Source: an uncultured Gammaproteobacteria bacterium
GTDB taxonomy: Bacteria; Pseudomonadota; Gammaproteobacteria; PS1; Pseudothioglobaceae
Assembly: GCA_902512305.1 (NCBI GenBank)
Contig: CABXIU010000013.1
Coordinates: 1 to 33,983, forward strand
Length of the DNA: 33,983 nt
Direction of reading: 5' to 3'
A program made the translations under genes and the position numbers. Under the pieces are notes generated by a model. That model was not told the origin of the DNA. It saw nothing but the letters and a program-made list of their open reading frames with translations, and ran no database searches. Shown here piece after piece: positions 25,571 to 33,697 of the stretch (position 1 is its first letter; the number at the start of each line of letters is the position of its first letter).

Positions 25571-26884
25571 ATGGCAACTAAACTTAGTAAAGTAGCTAAA
25601 GAAAAAGGGATTGAGTATTTTCTAATAAGTTTCGTAGATTTATTTGGTAGTTTGCGTTCAAAATTGGTTCCAACTAGAGCCATTGATGACATGCAACAAG
25701 AAGGCGCTGGTTTTGCTGGTTTTGCTGCATGGCTTGATATGACTCCTGCACATCCAGATATGTTCGCTATTCCAGATCCAGATAGTTTGATTCAATTACC
25801 ATGGAAGCCCGAAGTAGGTTGGTTAGCATCTGATTTATGGATGGATGGCAAACCTGTTGAGGCTTCACCGAGAGTTGCATTAAAGAGACAGCTGGAAGAA
25901 GCAGAAAGGCTTGGTTATCGTATGAAGACTGGTGTTGAATGCGAATACCACTTAATTAATGATGATGGAACAGATATTGCAGATGAGAAAGATCAACAAA
26001 GCAAGCCTTGTTATGATCAGCAGGCATTAATGCGTCAATATCCAGTGATTAAGCAAATTTGCGATAGTATGATTGAATTGGGTTGGGGTCCCTATCAGAA
26101 TGATCACGAGGATGCTAATGGCCAATTTGAAATGAACTGGGATTTTGATGATGCACTGACTACTGCGGATCGACAGGTGTTTTTTAAATTTATGGTGAAA
26201 TCGATTGCAGAACTCCATGGGATGCGCGCAACATTTATGCCGAAGCCTTTTACTCATCTAACGGGCAATGGCTGCCACTCCCACCTCTCTATCTGGAGTC
26301 TTGATGGAACTAAAAACTTATTTAATGGTGATAATGATAAAAGAGGTTTGGGATTATCTTCTTTAGCTTATCAATTTTTAGGTGGTATTATGCATAGTGC
26401 TGATAGATTAACAGCAATTTTTAATCCAGCTATTAATAGTTATAAGCGTATTAATGCCCCAAGAACTTTGTCTGGCGCAACATGGTCGCCAAGCTCAATT
26501 ACTTATGGAGGTAACAATCGAACTCATATGATTAGGGTTCCTGACTCTGGAAGATTTGAATTAAGGTTAATGGACGGTGCAGCGAATGCCTATCTTATGC
26601 AAGCTGCTATTCTCGCATGTGGTTTAGATGGTATAGCTGCAAATCGAGACCCTGGTGATCCACTTGATATCAATATGTATGAACTTGGTAAAGATATTGA
26701 GGGCTATAAACAGCTTCCAAAAAACTTGCTAGATGCCTTAAGGCTTCTTGAGGAAAGTGATGTTTTGAGAGAAAGACTTGGTGATAACTTGATTGATGCT
26801 TACATTAAGCTCAAACAAAATCAATGGAATGATTATTCATCGCACTTAAGTCAGTGGGAGCGAGATAATACTCTAGACTGCTAG
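25571..26884 (+). CDS. gmaS: Gamma-glutamylmethylamide synthetase / type III glutamine synthetase-like ligase (GS2)
   Basis: This 437-residue glutamine synthetase-fold ligase has an intact active-site set: Glu123 and Glu125 in GVECEYH, Glu187 in NGQFEMNW, His236 and His238 in GCHSHLS, NSYKR at 289-293, Arg317 and Arg322 in NNRTHMIRVP, and Glu330-x-Arg332 in FELRLMDG. GmaS of indirect methylamine pathways and Rhizobium GlnT share this size and motif pattern and cannot be separated by eye; the mgsABC neighbourhood favours GmaS, which ligates methylamine to glutamate using ATP. The gene follows mgsC by 40 bp with AGGAG before the ATG. It could accept a different primary amine. Confidence refers to the family; the substrate is less sure. 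Confidence 0.82.
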   Translation: MATKLSKVAKEKGIEYFLISFVDLFGSLRSKLVPTRAIDDMQQEGAGFAGFAAWLDMTPAHPDMFAIPDPDSLIQLPWKPEVGWLASDLWMDGKPVEASPRVALKRQLEEAERLGYRMKTGVECEYHLINDDGTDIADEKDQQSKPCYDQQALMRQYPVIKQICDSMIELGWGPYQNDHEDANGQFEMNWDFDDALTTADRQVFFKFMVKSIAELHGMRATFMPKPFTHLTGNGCHSHLSIWSLDGTKNLFNGDNDKRGLGLSSLAYQFLGGIMHSADRLTAIFNPAINSYKRINAPRTLSGATWSPSSITYGGNNRTHMIRVPDSGRFELRLMDGAANAYLMQAAILACGLDGIAANRDPGDPLDINMYELGKDIEGYKQLPKNLLDALRLLEESDVLRERLGDNLIDAYIKLKQNQWNDYSSHLSQWERDNTLDC

Positions 26885-26920
26885 TAAAACAAGTGCCGTT
26901 TAGATAAATAAGATGCTGAA

Positions 26921-27931
26921 ATGGACTACGATAAATTTGAATTAGGCGATGTTTCTCTTCTCTCTGGAGAGGTTTTAAAATCAGCATTCTTGGCATATAA
27001 AACTTATGGCAAATTAGATGCTAGTAAAAGTAATGTGGTTGTCTTGCCTACTTTTTATACCGGTTCACATCAAAGAAATGAGGGTTTTTTTGGACCTGGG
27101 AGGGCTATAGATCCAAGTAAACACTTTGTTGTTTCTATTAACATGTTTGGAAACGGATTTTCATCCTCTCCGAGTAATGCAGAGGCTCCTCAAGATGGCC
27201 CTAGGTTTCCTGATATTTTATTGTGGGATAATATTGCTTGTCAATATCGACTTCTGGTTGAAGAGTTAGGTGTTAAAAAAATTGCACTTGTTGCCGGGTG
27301 GTCGATGGCTGGCTGTCAGGCCTATCAATGGGCTGCACAATATCCTGATTTTGTTGAAGCTATTTTGCCATTCTGCGCCTCTGCAAAAACATCAAAACAT
27401 AACTTTGTATTTCTTGAGGGAGTTAGAGCTGCGCTATGTGCAGATCAGAATTGGAACAATGGTGATTACACCTCTCCTCCAGTCGATGGACTCAAAGCTT
27501 TTGCAAGGGTGTACGCAGGATGGGCATTTTCACAAACTTTTTATCGAGACTCGTTATATAAAACAATTGGTTATGAGTCCTTAGAGGATTTATTAATTGA
27601 TTGGGAAGAAGACCATGCTGAAAATTGGGATGCCAACAACCTTTTATGTAAGCTGAAGACATGGCAGGCTAGTGATATCAGTATTGGCCCACTTTATAAT
27701 GGAAATTTCGAGAAGGCATTAAAATCAATTAAGGCTAAATCTATATTAATACCTTGCACACAGGATTTATATTTTCCTCCTGAAGATAATGCTATTGAGG
27801 CTAGTTATATGAATCACGCTGAATTTCGACCCTTCGATTCGCCATGGGGCCACTGTGCTGCAAACCCTGGCAATGATTCAGAGTTTACAGCAGCCTTGGA
27901 AGAAGGCTTAAGGGATCTTCTTGAAGAATAA
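26921..27931 (+). CDS. MetX-fold alpha/beta hydrolase (homoserine acetyltransferase-like)
   Basis: This 336-residue cytoplasmic protein has the alpha/beta-hydrolase fold of homoserine O-acetyltransferases. The triad is visible as Ser128 in GWSMAG, Asp282 in CTQDLYFPP and His311 in WGHCA. NVVVLPTFYTGSH and ADQNWNNGDY correspond to MetX blocks, but it lacks the usual GGSMGG spelling, so it may hydrolyse or transfer acyl groups from another substrate. It begins 36 bp after gmaS and 14 bp before csaA, so it could be the last enzyme of the amine operon. Cleaving a pathway ester or amide is a possible role, but nothing in the sequence fixes it. The ribosome binding site is weak. Confidence 0.78.
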   Translation: MDYDKFELGDVSLLSGEVLKSAFLAYKTYGKLDASKSNVVVLPTFYTGSHQRNEGFFGPGRAIDPSKHFVVSINMFGNGFSSSPSNAEAPQDGPRFPDILLWDNIACQYRLLVEELGVKKIALVAGWSMAGCQAYQWAAQYPDFVEAILPFCASAKTSKHNFVFLEGVRAALCADQNWNNGDYTSPPVDGLKAFARVYAGWAFSQTFYRDSLYKTIGYESLEDLLIDWEEDHAENWDANNLLCKLKTWQASDISIGPLYNGNFEKALKSIKAKSILIPCTQDLYFPPEDNAIEASYMNHAEFRPFDSPWGHCAANPGNDSEFTAALEEGLRDLLEE

Positions 27932-27945
27932 TTAAAGGTTAAGAT

Positions 27946-28281
27946 ATGACAATTACGTGGAAAGATTTTGAAAAAGTAGATATAAGAGTTGGGACTATTA
28001 TCAAGGTTGAAGATTTTCCAGAAGCTAGAAAGCCTGCCTATATTCTCCATGTTGATTTTGGATCTGAAATAGGGATAAAAAAATCGAGCTCACAAATAAC
28101 TGATCTCTATAACAAGGAACACTTACAAGACAAACAAGTCATGGGAGTTGTTAATTTTTCACCTAAACAGGTTGGACCAATTATGAGTGAGTGTTTGGTA
28201 TTGGGTTTTTATCGTCAAGATGATTCTGTAGTCTTAGCCACTAATGATTTGCCAGTTAGTAATGGTTCTAGACTTCTCTAA
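27946..28281 (+). CDS. csaA: CsaA-like tRNA-binding-domain protein
   Basis: This 111-residue protein matches CsaA from end to end: FEKVDIRVGTIIKVEDFPEARKPAY split over residues 8-32, then VDFGSEIGIKKSSSQIT, QVMGVVNFSPKQVG and SECLVLGFY. The fold is the OB-type tRNA-binding domain also found at the C-terminus of methionyl-tRNA synthetase. CsaA has been linked to chaperone-like and export-related activity in Bacillus, though its main job is unclear. AAAGG lies upstream. It is probably housekeeping and unrelated to the amine genes. Confidence 0.9.
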   Translation: MTITWKDFEKVDIRVGTIIKVEDFPEARKPAYILHVDFGSEIGIKKSSSQITDLYNKEHLQDKQVMGVVNFSPKQVGPIMSECLVLGFYRQDDSVVLATNDLPVSNGSRLL

Positions 28282-28288
28282 GTTGTCG

Positions 28289-28315
28289 ATATAATACTGA
28301 GCACTAATATTATAT
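28289..28315. other. AT-rich inverted repeat between csaA and the ABC transporter genes
   Basis: ATATAATA (28289-28296) and TATTATAT (28308-28315) are perfect 8-bp arms around an 11-nt loop, 30 bp before the ABC ATPase start. The left arm contains TATAAT (28290-28295), but no fitting -35 is visible. It may be part of a promoter or a weak hairpin; there is no GC-rich stem or T-tract to call a terminator. Confidence 0.3.
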
Positions 28316-28344
28316 TAAATTAATAACTTTTCATAAAATAAATA

Positions 28345-29271
28345 ATGAATCCAATCATTTCAATTAAAGATTTAAATAAAATCTACGCAACTGGTTTTAA
28401 TGCGTTAAAAAATGTCAACCTTGAAATTAATAGAGGTGAAATCATAGCCCTTTTAGGACCTAATGGTGCTGGTAAAACAACTCTAATTTCAACAATTTGT
28501 GGAATCGTCTCCCCTACTTCTGGAACGGTTCATGTTGATGGTTTTGATATTATTAGTGATTTTAGAAAAACTCGAGAAATGATAGGACTTGTTCCTCAAG
28601 AGTTGACACTTGGAGCCTTTGAAACTGTCTGGGGAACAGTCAGATTTAGTAGGGGTTTATTTGGGTCAAAGAGAGATGATGATTATATTGAAAAACTTCT
28701 TAAAGACTTGTCTCTCTTTGATAAGAAAGATTCTGAAGTTAGGGCTCTATCAGGCGGGATGAAAAGGCGAGTTTTAATCGCTAAAGCACTTTCACATCAA
28801 CCTAAAATTTTGTTCCTCGATGAACCGACTGCAGGTGTTGATGTAGAGCTTAGAAAAGATATGTGGAAGATTATTCATGATCTTAGCTCTAAAGGAGTAA
28901 CTATTATCTTAACAACGCATTATATTGAGGAGGCTGAAGAGATAGCTAATAGAGTCGGTGTTATGAATAATGGTGAGTTGTTATTAGTTGAAGGAAAAGA
29001 CCAGATAATGGAAAATTTGGGTAAGAAGCAACTTGTCATTGAGCTAAAAGAATCAACAAAAAAAATACCATCCTCTCTAGAAAAATATAATATTGAATTA
29101 AGTCAAAATGGGCTGCAATTAATTTATAACTCTGAAATTAAAGATGGTGAAACTGATATTTCAAATGTTCTCATTGAAATAACAAACTCTGGTTTACTTG
29201 TAAAGGATCTTAAAATAGAGAAAAGCTCTTTAGAGGATATTTTTGTTGATTTAGTTAGGGTGGAATCATGA
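28345..29271 (+). CDS. ABC transporter ATP-binding protein (YadG-like)
   Basis: This 308-residue cytoplasmic ATPase has Walker A GPNGAGKT (38-45), Q-loop Gln85, signature LSGGM (135-139), Walker B ILFLDE (155-160), D-loop GVD and switch His192. Its length and order of blocks ([28 protein letters not shown]) match E. coli YadG of the ABC-2 exporter group. The C-terminal 90 residues form the usual accessory domain. It is coupled to the permease gene by ATGA. The start has no clear ribosome binding site. The exported substrate is unknown. Confidence 0.92.
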   Translation: MNPIISIKDLNKIYATGFNALKNVNLEINRGEIIALLGPNGAGKTTLISTICGIVSPTSGTVHVDGFDIISDFRKTREMIGLVPQELTLGAFETVWGTVRFSRGLFGSKRDDDYIEKLLKDLSLFDKKDSEVRALSGGMKRRVLIAKALSHQPKILFLDEPTAGVDVELRKDMWKIIHDLSSKGVTIILTTHYIEEAEEIANRVGVMNNGELLLVEGKDQIMENLGKKQLVIELKESTKKIPSSLEKYNIELSQNGLQLIYNSEIKDGETDISNVLIEITNSGLLVKDLKIEKSSLEDIFVDLVRVES

Positions 29272-30029
29272 ATTTTGTAGCAATAAGGATAATCTATTTA
29301 CATGAGATGGGTCGTTTTTGGCAAACTCTTGGACAGAGTATTGCTTCACCAGTTATATCTACTGCATTGTATTTTGTTGTTTTTGGTTCTGCAATAGGAT
29401 CGAGGATTGCTAATATTGAAGGAGTTTCCTATGGTTTATTTATTGTTCCAGGTTTGACGATGCTTTCAGTTCTAACTCAAAGTATTTCTAATGCATCATT
29501 TGGGATTTTCTTTCCAAAGTTTACTGGAACGATTTACGAAATACTTTCTGCCCCAGTTTCATTTTATGAAGTTTTGATTGGATTTGTGGGCGCAGCAGCA
29601 ACGAAATCTTTAATTTTGGCGACAATTATTTTAGCAACGGCTAGTCTTTTTGTAGATTTAAATATTGCACATCCGTTCTGGATGTTGAGTTTTTTGGTGT
29701 TAACTTGTATCGCTTTTAGTTTATTTGGTTTTATTATTGGACTATGGGCTGACAACTTTGAAAAACTTCAAATCATACCTCTTTTGATTATTACACCTCT
29801 CGTATTTCTAGGAGGCAGTTTTTACTCGATTAGTATGTTGCCGGAATTGTGGCAAAAAGTGACTTTATTTAACCCAGTTCTATATCTAGTAAGTGGTTTT
29901 CGTTGGAGTTTTTTTGAAATCTCGGATGTCAGTGTGGGTATTAGTTTAACGATGATTTTTCTTTTTCTAAGTATTTGTATCGGTGTTATTGGCTGGATGT
30001 TTAAAACCGGTTATAGGTTAAAGCAGTAG
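29268..30029 (+). CDS. ABC-2 type permease (YadH-like)
   Basis: This 253-residue integral membrane protein has six hydrophobic segments and the ABC-2 pattern, including the central [21 protein letters not shown] coupling region (about residues 84-104) and the late segment [16 protein letters not shown]. It is the membrane partner of the preceding ATPase, with which it overlaps by 4 bp; two copies of each would form the exporter. The first 15 residues are polar and cytoplasmic. Confidence 0.92.
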   Translation: MNFVAIRIIYLHEMGRFWQTLGQSIASPVISTALYFVVFGSAIGSRIANIEGVSYGLFIVPGLTMLSVLTQSISNASFGIFFPKFTGTIYEILSAPVSFYEVLIGFVGAAATKSLILATIILATASLFVDLNIAHPFWMLSFLVLTCIAFSLFGFIIGLWADNFEKLQIIPLLIITPLVFLGGSFYSISMLPELWQKVTLFNPVLYLVSGFRWSFFEISDVSVGISLTMIFLFLSICIGVIGWMFKTGYRLKQ

Positions 30030-30047
30030 ACTAGTTTTGGTAATTTT

Positions 30048-30890
30048 ATGATTCAAATTACTGACCTCTTTATCTATCCTGTCAAATCTCTAAAAGGAAT
30101 CGCTTTAGATAACTCTCAGACTGGTCAACGTGGTCTAGAATTTGATCGAGAGTGGATGATAACTGATAATGCGTATAACTTCATTTCTCAGCGTGAGATA
30201 GAGTTAATGACAACAATAGAGACGAAGATTGATTCCAGCTCGTTAATTCTTAGTTCACCTCAAAATAGACGTCTAAAAGTTCCACTTGAGTCTAATAGAA
30301 TCAATAAAGTTAAAGTAATGGTTTGGGATGATTACTGTGACGCATATGATGAAGGTGACGAAGCTTCTAGTTGGCTGACTGAAGCTTTAGGTACGCATAA
30401 AGGGAGCTCACTCAGACTAGTCAGATTTGATCAAAAGGATAAACGTCTGGTGCCAAAAAAATATTTAAATGGTGTCCATGCTGAAAGCGCTTTCTCTGAC
30501 CAGTTTCCATATCTAATAACTTCTTGGGAGTCTCTTAGTAAGCTCAATAATGGCCTTCTTGAAAATAATTCAAAAAAGGTTTCAATGAATCGATTCAGGC
30601 CAAATATTGTGATTAAAGGGTTATCAGATATTGAAAAAATGACTTCATTTAATCTTACATGTGAAAAGGGAGATTATCAATTTGGATTACGCAAACCCTG
30701 TAAGCGCTGCAAAATTACAACTATCAATCAAGAGACTGGGGAAGTAGAGAATCCAAAAGAACCTTTGGCAACTCTTGTAAAGTTAAAAAATAGTGAAGAA
30801 AGTCACGGGGCATTTTTTGGACAAAATGCAATCCTGCTAAGTGATTATGGTGTCTTACGAGTTGGTGACTTTCTTAAACTCAATCGCTAA
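30048..30890 (+). CDS. MOSC-domain molybdenum cofactor sulfur-site protein (YcbX/mARC-like)
   Basis: This 280-residue protein has a MOSC N-terminal beta-barrel domain (about 2-120: LFIYPVKSLKGI and RGLEFDREWMI) and a MOSC domain (about 150-275: FPYLITSW, MNRFRPNIVIKG, LRKPCKRCKITTI). Cys218 is the likely molybdenum ligand, with Cys221 next to it. YcbX and mARC proteins reduce N-hydroxylated compounds. E. coli YcbX has an additional C-terminal [2Fe-2S] ferredoxin domain that is absent here, so electrons must come from a separate partner. It lies 18 bp after the ABC permease; no ribosome binding site is obvious at ATG 30048. Confidence 0.87.
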   Translation: MIQITDLFIYPVKSLKGIALDNSQTGQRGLEFDREWMITDNAYNFISQREIELMTTIETKIDSSSLILSSPQNRRLKVPLESNRINKVKVMVWDDYCDAYDEGDEASSWLTEALGTHKGSSLRLVRFDQKDKRLVPKKYLNGVHAESAFSDQFPYLITSWESLSKLNNGLLENNSKKVSMNRFRPNIVIKGLSDIEKMTSFNLTCEKGDYQFGLRKPCKRCKITTINQETGEVENPKEPLATLVKLKNSEESHGAFFGQNAILLSDYGVLRVGDFLKLNR

Positions 30891-30908
30891 GGCCCGGCGT
30901 GCAGAAAA

Positions 30909-31694
30909 TTAATTCTCTAGTGAAATAGCTCCAAACTTGTTGTTATTTTTCCAAGCATGTCCATAGATGACCTCATAGGTTGCAGGAATCTTGCCATTCT
31001 CACGATAGCTTTCATACATCTCTAACATTTTCTTAAATTTTGTTTTTCCAGTGAGTGATTTAGATCTATTTTCAACGCTTTGAGCACCTATTCCTTTAAG
31101 GTCATGCATTAAATCTAAAACTTTTTCGTAGGTAAGTGTTAATTTTTCCATTTCCATTATAGGGCTTTGAAAACCAGATTGAATCATCTGGTCGCCAATA
31201 TCATGCATATCTGTAAAGTCATTGACATGAACTTCATTGTCAACCACAGACCAGCTTCGTTTTAACTCATTTAGTGTCTCAGGACCAAACGTTGTAAATA
31301 ATACTAGACCCTCTGGTTTTAGAACTCTAATGCACTCATCAAATAGTGTTTTCAGGTCAGGACACCATTGTATCATTAAATTTGAAATAACAAAATCTAC
31401 ACTGCTTGATCTAAAAGGTAGTTGATATGCATCTGCACAAACCTTTAGATTTAGGGAATTCTTTATTAACAGCTGTTGAGCAAAATCTACACAAAATAAA
31501 GTAGAATCTGGAAATAAATTGGCTGTTTTATCACTGATGAAACCCGTTCCAGAACCAAGATCAATAATAGTCTTTGGATTGATTGAAATGACTTTTAGTT
31601 TTTCAGATAATCTAGTAGCAATTTCATTTTGAAGAAAAGCATTTTCATCGTAATTGCTTGAAGCTTTATTAAAGTTTGCTCTTATTTTAGACAT
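30909..31694 (-). CDS. bioC: Malonyl-acyl-carrier protein O-methyltransferase
   Basis: This 261-residue class I SAM-dependent methyltransferase carries DLGSGTG (45-51), ISNLMIQWC, RVLKPEGLVLFTTFGPETL, HDLKGIGAQSV and the terminal TYEVIYGHAW, all typical of BioC. BioC methylates malonyl-ACP so that the fatty acid machinery can build the pimeloyl moiety of biotin. The other biotin genes are not in the window. Its start lies 13 bp inside the end of the ZnuA-like gene, so the two are co-transcribed. Confidence 0.92.
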   Translation of the reverse strand: MSKIRANFNKASSNYDENAFLQNEIATRLSEKLKVISINPKTIIDLGSGTGFISDKTANLFPDSTLFCVDFAQQLLIKNSLNLKVCADAYQLPFRSSSVDFVISNLMIQWCPDLKTLFDECIRVLKPEGLVLFTTFGPETLNELKRSWSVVDNEVHVNDFTDMHDIGDQMIQSGFQSPIMEMEKLTLTYEKVLDLMHDLKGIGAQSVENRSKSLTGKTKFKKMLEMYESYRENGKIPATYEVIYGHAWKNNNKFGAISLEN

Positions 31695-32590
31695 GAGGAA
31701 GTTTGATTTGAAATTCTCTTCATTAACTTAAAATATTGTTCAGGTCCAGGGGTAAATTCTTGGCCTAGTATATCTATCTTAAAGGCTTTCAAATTCAATC
31801 CTTCAGATAAAACCGATATCTGACTTTTTCTAACTTCAGTACCATAAAGCAAGCATGAAACATTTAAATCCTTAATGGTATTTTTTGCAGCAAGAGTTCT
31901 ATTAATGCTCAATCTTGCGCCGTGATAAGGGGTAACTATAACTGGTCTTCCTAGGTTGTAATATTTTTCAAAATATTGAATTGTATCTGAGTAAGCTGCA
32001 TATCGTTTTGTTGAAAAAGGACGTATTTGGGTATTTATTTCAATTTCTAATGCATCAAGTTTTGAATTCAATAAGTTGAAGTTTTTAATATATTTACCTT
32101 CATTAACTGGATCAATATCAGTAAGAAGTGAATTGATATGTCTTGAAATCTTTTTAATATTTTCAATATCAAGCCACAAATGCATATCATTCATCAAAGC
32201 TTCTTGACTTTGCTGTTCTTGATCATCATTGTCATATATTCTATTTGCTCTATATCGGTGAATATTAAGATTACTTAAACTTATGATTTGAAAGTTAGAA
32301 GATTCATCCAAGTTTTTTAATACTTTGCTAAGTCCGATTTCGAATTCATCACTAATTGTAATAACAAGTTGTGCATTCTCAATCATCCTAATTTGTGAGG
32401 GTTTGAGATGAAAAGTATGTGCAGAGTTATTAGATTGAAGAAGAAGCTCAGGCTTTTCAATACCATCCATAAGAGATGAAACTATACTATGAATCGGCTT
32501 AATACTGACAACAACCATGGGCGTTGATTGAGCATAAACACTTTTAATAACAAATATTAAAATTAAACTGAGTAAAAGACGAGATTTCAT
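31682..32590 (-). CDS. ZnuA-like metal ABC transporter substrate-binding protein
   Basis: I start at ATG 32590 (302 residues), supported by GAGG six bases upstream; a TTG 12 bp earlier is unlikely. Residues 1-20 are a signal peptide ending VYA, so the protein is periplasmic. Family features are NNSAHTFHLKPSQ with His58, DMHLWLDIENI with His137 and a long central helix. At the third zinc ligand of E. coli ZnuA (FHDAYGYFEK) the sequence is AYSDTIQYFEK, giving Ser201 instead of histidine. The acidic loop DNDDQEQQSQE replaces the His-rich loop. No ZnuB or ZnuC gene is adjacent. It may bind metal with an altered site or may not import zinc. Confidence 0.83.
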   Translation of the reverse strand: MKSRLLLSLILIFVIKSVYAQSTPMVVVSIKPIHSIVSSLMDGIEKPELLLQSNNSAHTFHLKPSQIRMIENAQLVITISDEFEIGLSKVLKNLDESSNFQIISLSNLNIHRYRANRIYDNDDQEQQSQEALMNDMHLWLDIENIKKISRHINSLLTDIDPVNEGKYIKNFNLLNSKLDALEIEINTQIRPFSTKRYAAYSDTIQYFEKYYNLGRPVIVTPYHGARLSINRTLAAKNTIKDLNVSCLLYGTEVRKSQISVLSEGLNLKAFKIDILGQEFTPGPEQYFKLMKRISNQTSSCLK

Positions 32591-32644
32591 GGCATGCCTC
32601 AAAGTGAAGGTGAATTATACGCTTATTGAGAAATCATCAATTTA

Positions 32645-33610
32645 TTAGTTATTGCAAATAATGATTGCGCGTGTTGGCGCTGGATAGCCTTCAACTGTTA
32701 GTGTTGGGTCAGAAGGATCTAGAAAATCTTCAAGTGAAGCTGGATTATCTCCAATCCATTGAGTTTTTCTTTGTTCTTTAGATGTTGTTTTAGAAATATC
32801 AATCACATTTATATTTGTGTAACCTGCGTCAATAAGCCATGATTTAAGAGTTTCAATACTTGGAAGGCAATATACATTCCTCATATTTGCATATCTTCCT
32901 TTTGGAATGAGTGAGTAGTTTTTTGGTCCTTCTACTATTAATGTTTCCAGTATTAACTCTGATTCAGGAGCCATCATGGCTTTAAGCATACATAGATGTT
33001 CCATATGATTTTTCTGATGATAGAGTACCCCCATAGAAAATACACTCTCAAATACTGGCATAGTAGGCATTTCTTCCAGTCTTAATGGAAGTAGTATTGA
33101 GTTTAAGTTTTGGTTAATTAAATTGTCAATTGCTGCATACTGATAATTAAATAAGAGAAATGGCTCAATTCCAAGTACTTTTTTGGCGCCTTCCAGTGCC
33201 ATTCTAAAGGTGAAATATCCGTTGCCAGCTCCCACATCAAGAACTCTTCTATTTTTCAAAGACGTAATCTTATTTTTAAGCCGTTGCCACTTTAAGTCTC
33301 CCTGCCATTCGCTTTCTAAAATTAAATCATTAAGAATCCATGGGCCTTTTCTCCAGGGTAAAAGCTTAAATAAATTTGATTCAATATGTTCTGAGGTAGT
33401 GCCTATATTTTTTATAGATAAATATGGTTCATTTAAGTCTAATTCACCCTTAGGTAAAGCATTTAGCTCGTCTAATACAACACTCCATTTTGGTACATTA
33501 CCATTATTGATTTTGAATTCTTTGAGGCTTTTTGAAAGGCACTCTTCTTTAAACTGTTGCAGGTGTAAATCATTGAAAAATAACTCAAATTTATCTTCAA
33601 ATAATTTCAT
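32645..33610 (-). CDS. cmoB: tRNA U34 carboxymethyltransferase
   Basis: This 321-residue enzyme transfers a carboxymethyl group from carboxy-S-adenosylmethionine to 5-hydroxyuridine at the wobble position of tRNA, giving cmo5U. The CmoB hallmarks are LLPWRKGPW (83-91), ESEWQGDLKW, the nucleotide motif VLDVGAGNGY (123-132), GIEPFLLFNYQY, MGVLYHQKNH and the C-terminal RKTQWIGDNPASLEDFLDP. Length equals the E. coli protein within two residues. It is separated from the ZnuA-like gene by 54 bp. CmoA, which supplies the cofactor, is not in the window. Confidence 0.95.
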   Translation of the reverse strand: MKLFEDKFELFFNDLHLQQFKEECLSKSLKEFKINNGNVPKWSVVLDELNALPKGELDLNEPYLSIKNIGTTSEHIESNLFKLLPWRKGPWILNDLILESEWQGDLKWQRLKNKITSLKNRRVLDVGAGNGYFTFRMALEGAKKVLGIEPFLLFNYQYAAIDNLINQNLNSILLPLRLEEMPTMPVFESVFSMGVLYHQKNHMEHLCMLKAMMAPESELILETLIVEGPKNYSLIPKGRYANMRNVYCLPSIETLKSWLIDAGYTNINVIDISKTTSKEQRKTQWIGDNPASLEDFLDPSDPTLTVEGYPAPTRAIIICNN

Positions 33611-33697
33611 AAATTAAATCTTTTCCTAAAATACATCTAGTATAAAATAAGTTGTAGATACATATATATGATACTTTTAACCCTTTTGGAGATTGAC
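33611..33697. promoter_or_regulatory. Divergent promoter region between cmoB and the terminal secreted protein
   Basis: This 87-bp AT-rich gap separates two divergent genes. TATGAT at 33667-33672 is a candidate -10 for the + strand gene, and TATACT on the - strand (33644-33639) is a candidate for cmoB. Neither has a convincing -35. TGGAG at 33687-33691 is a good ribosome binding site for GTG 33698. Confidence 0.4.
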
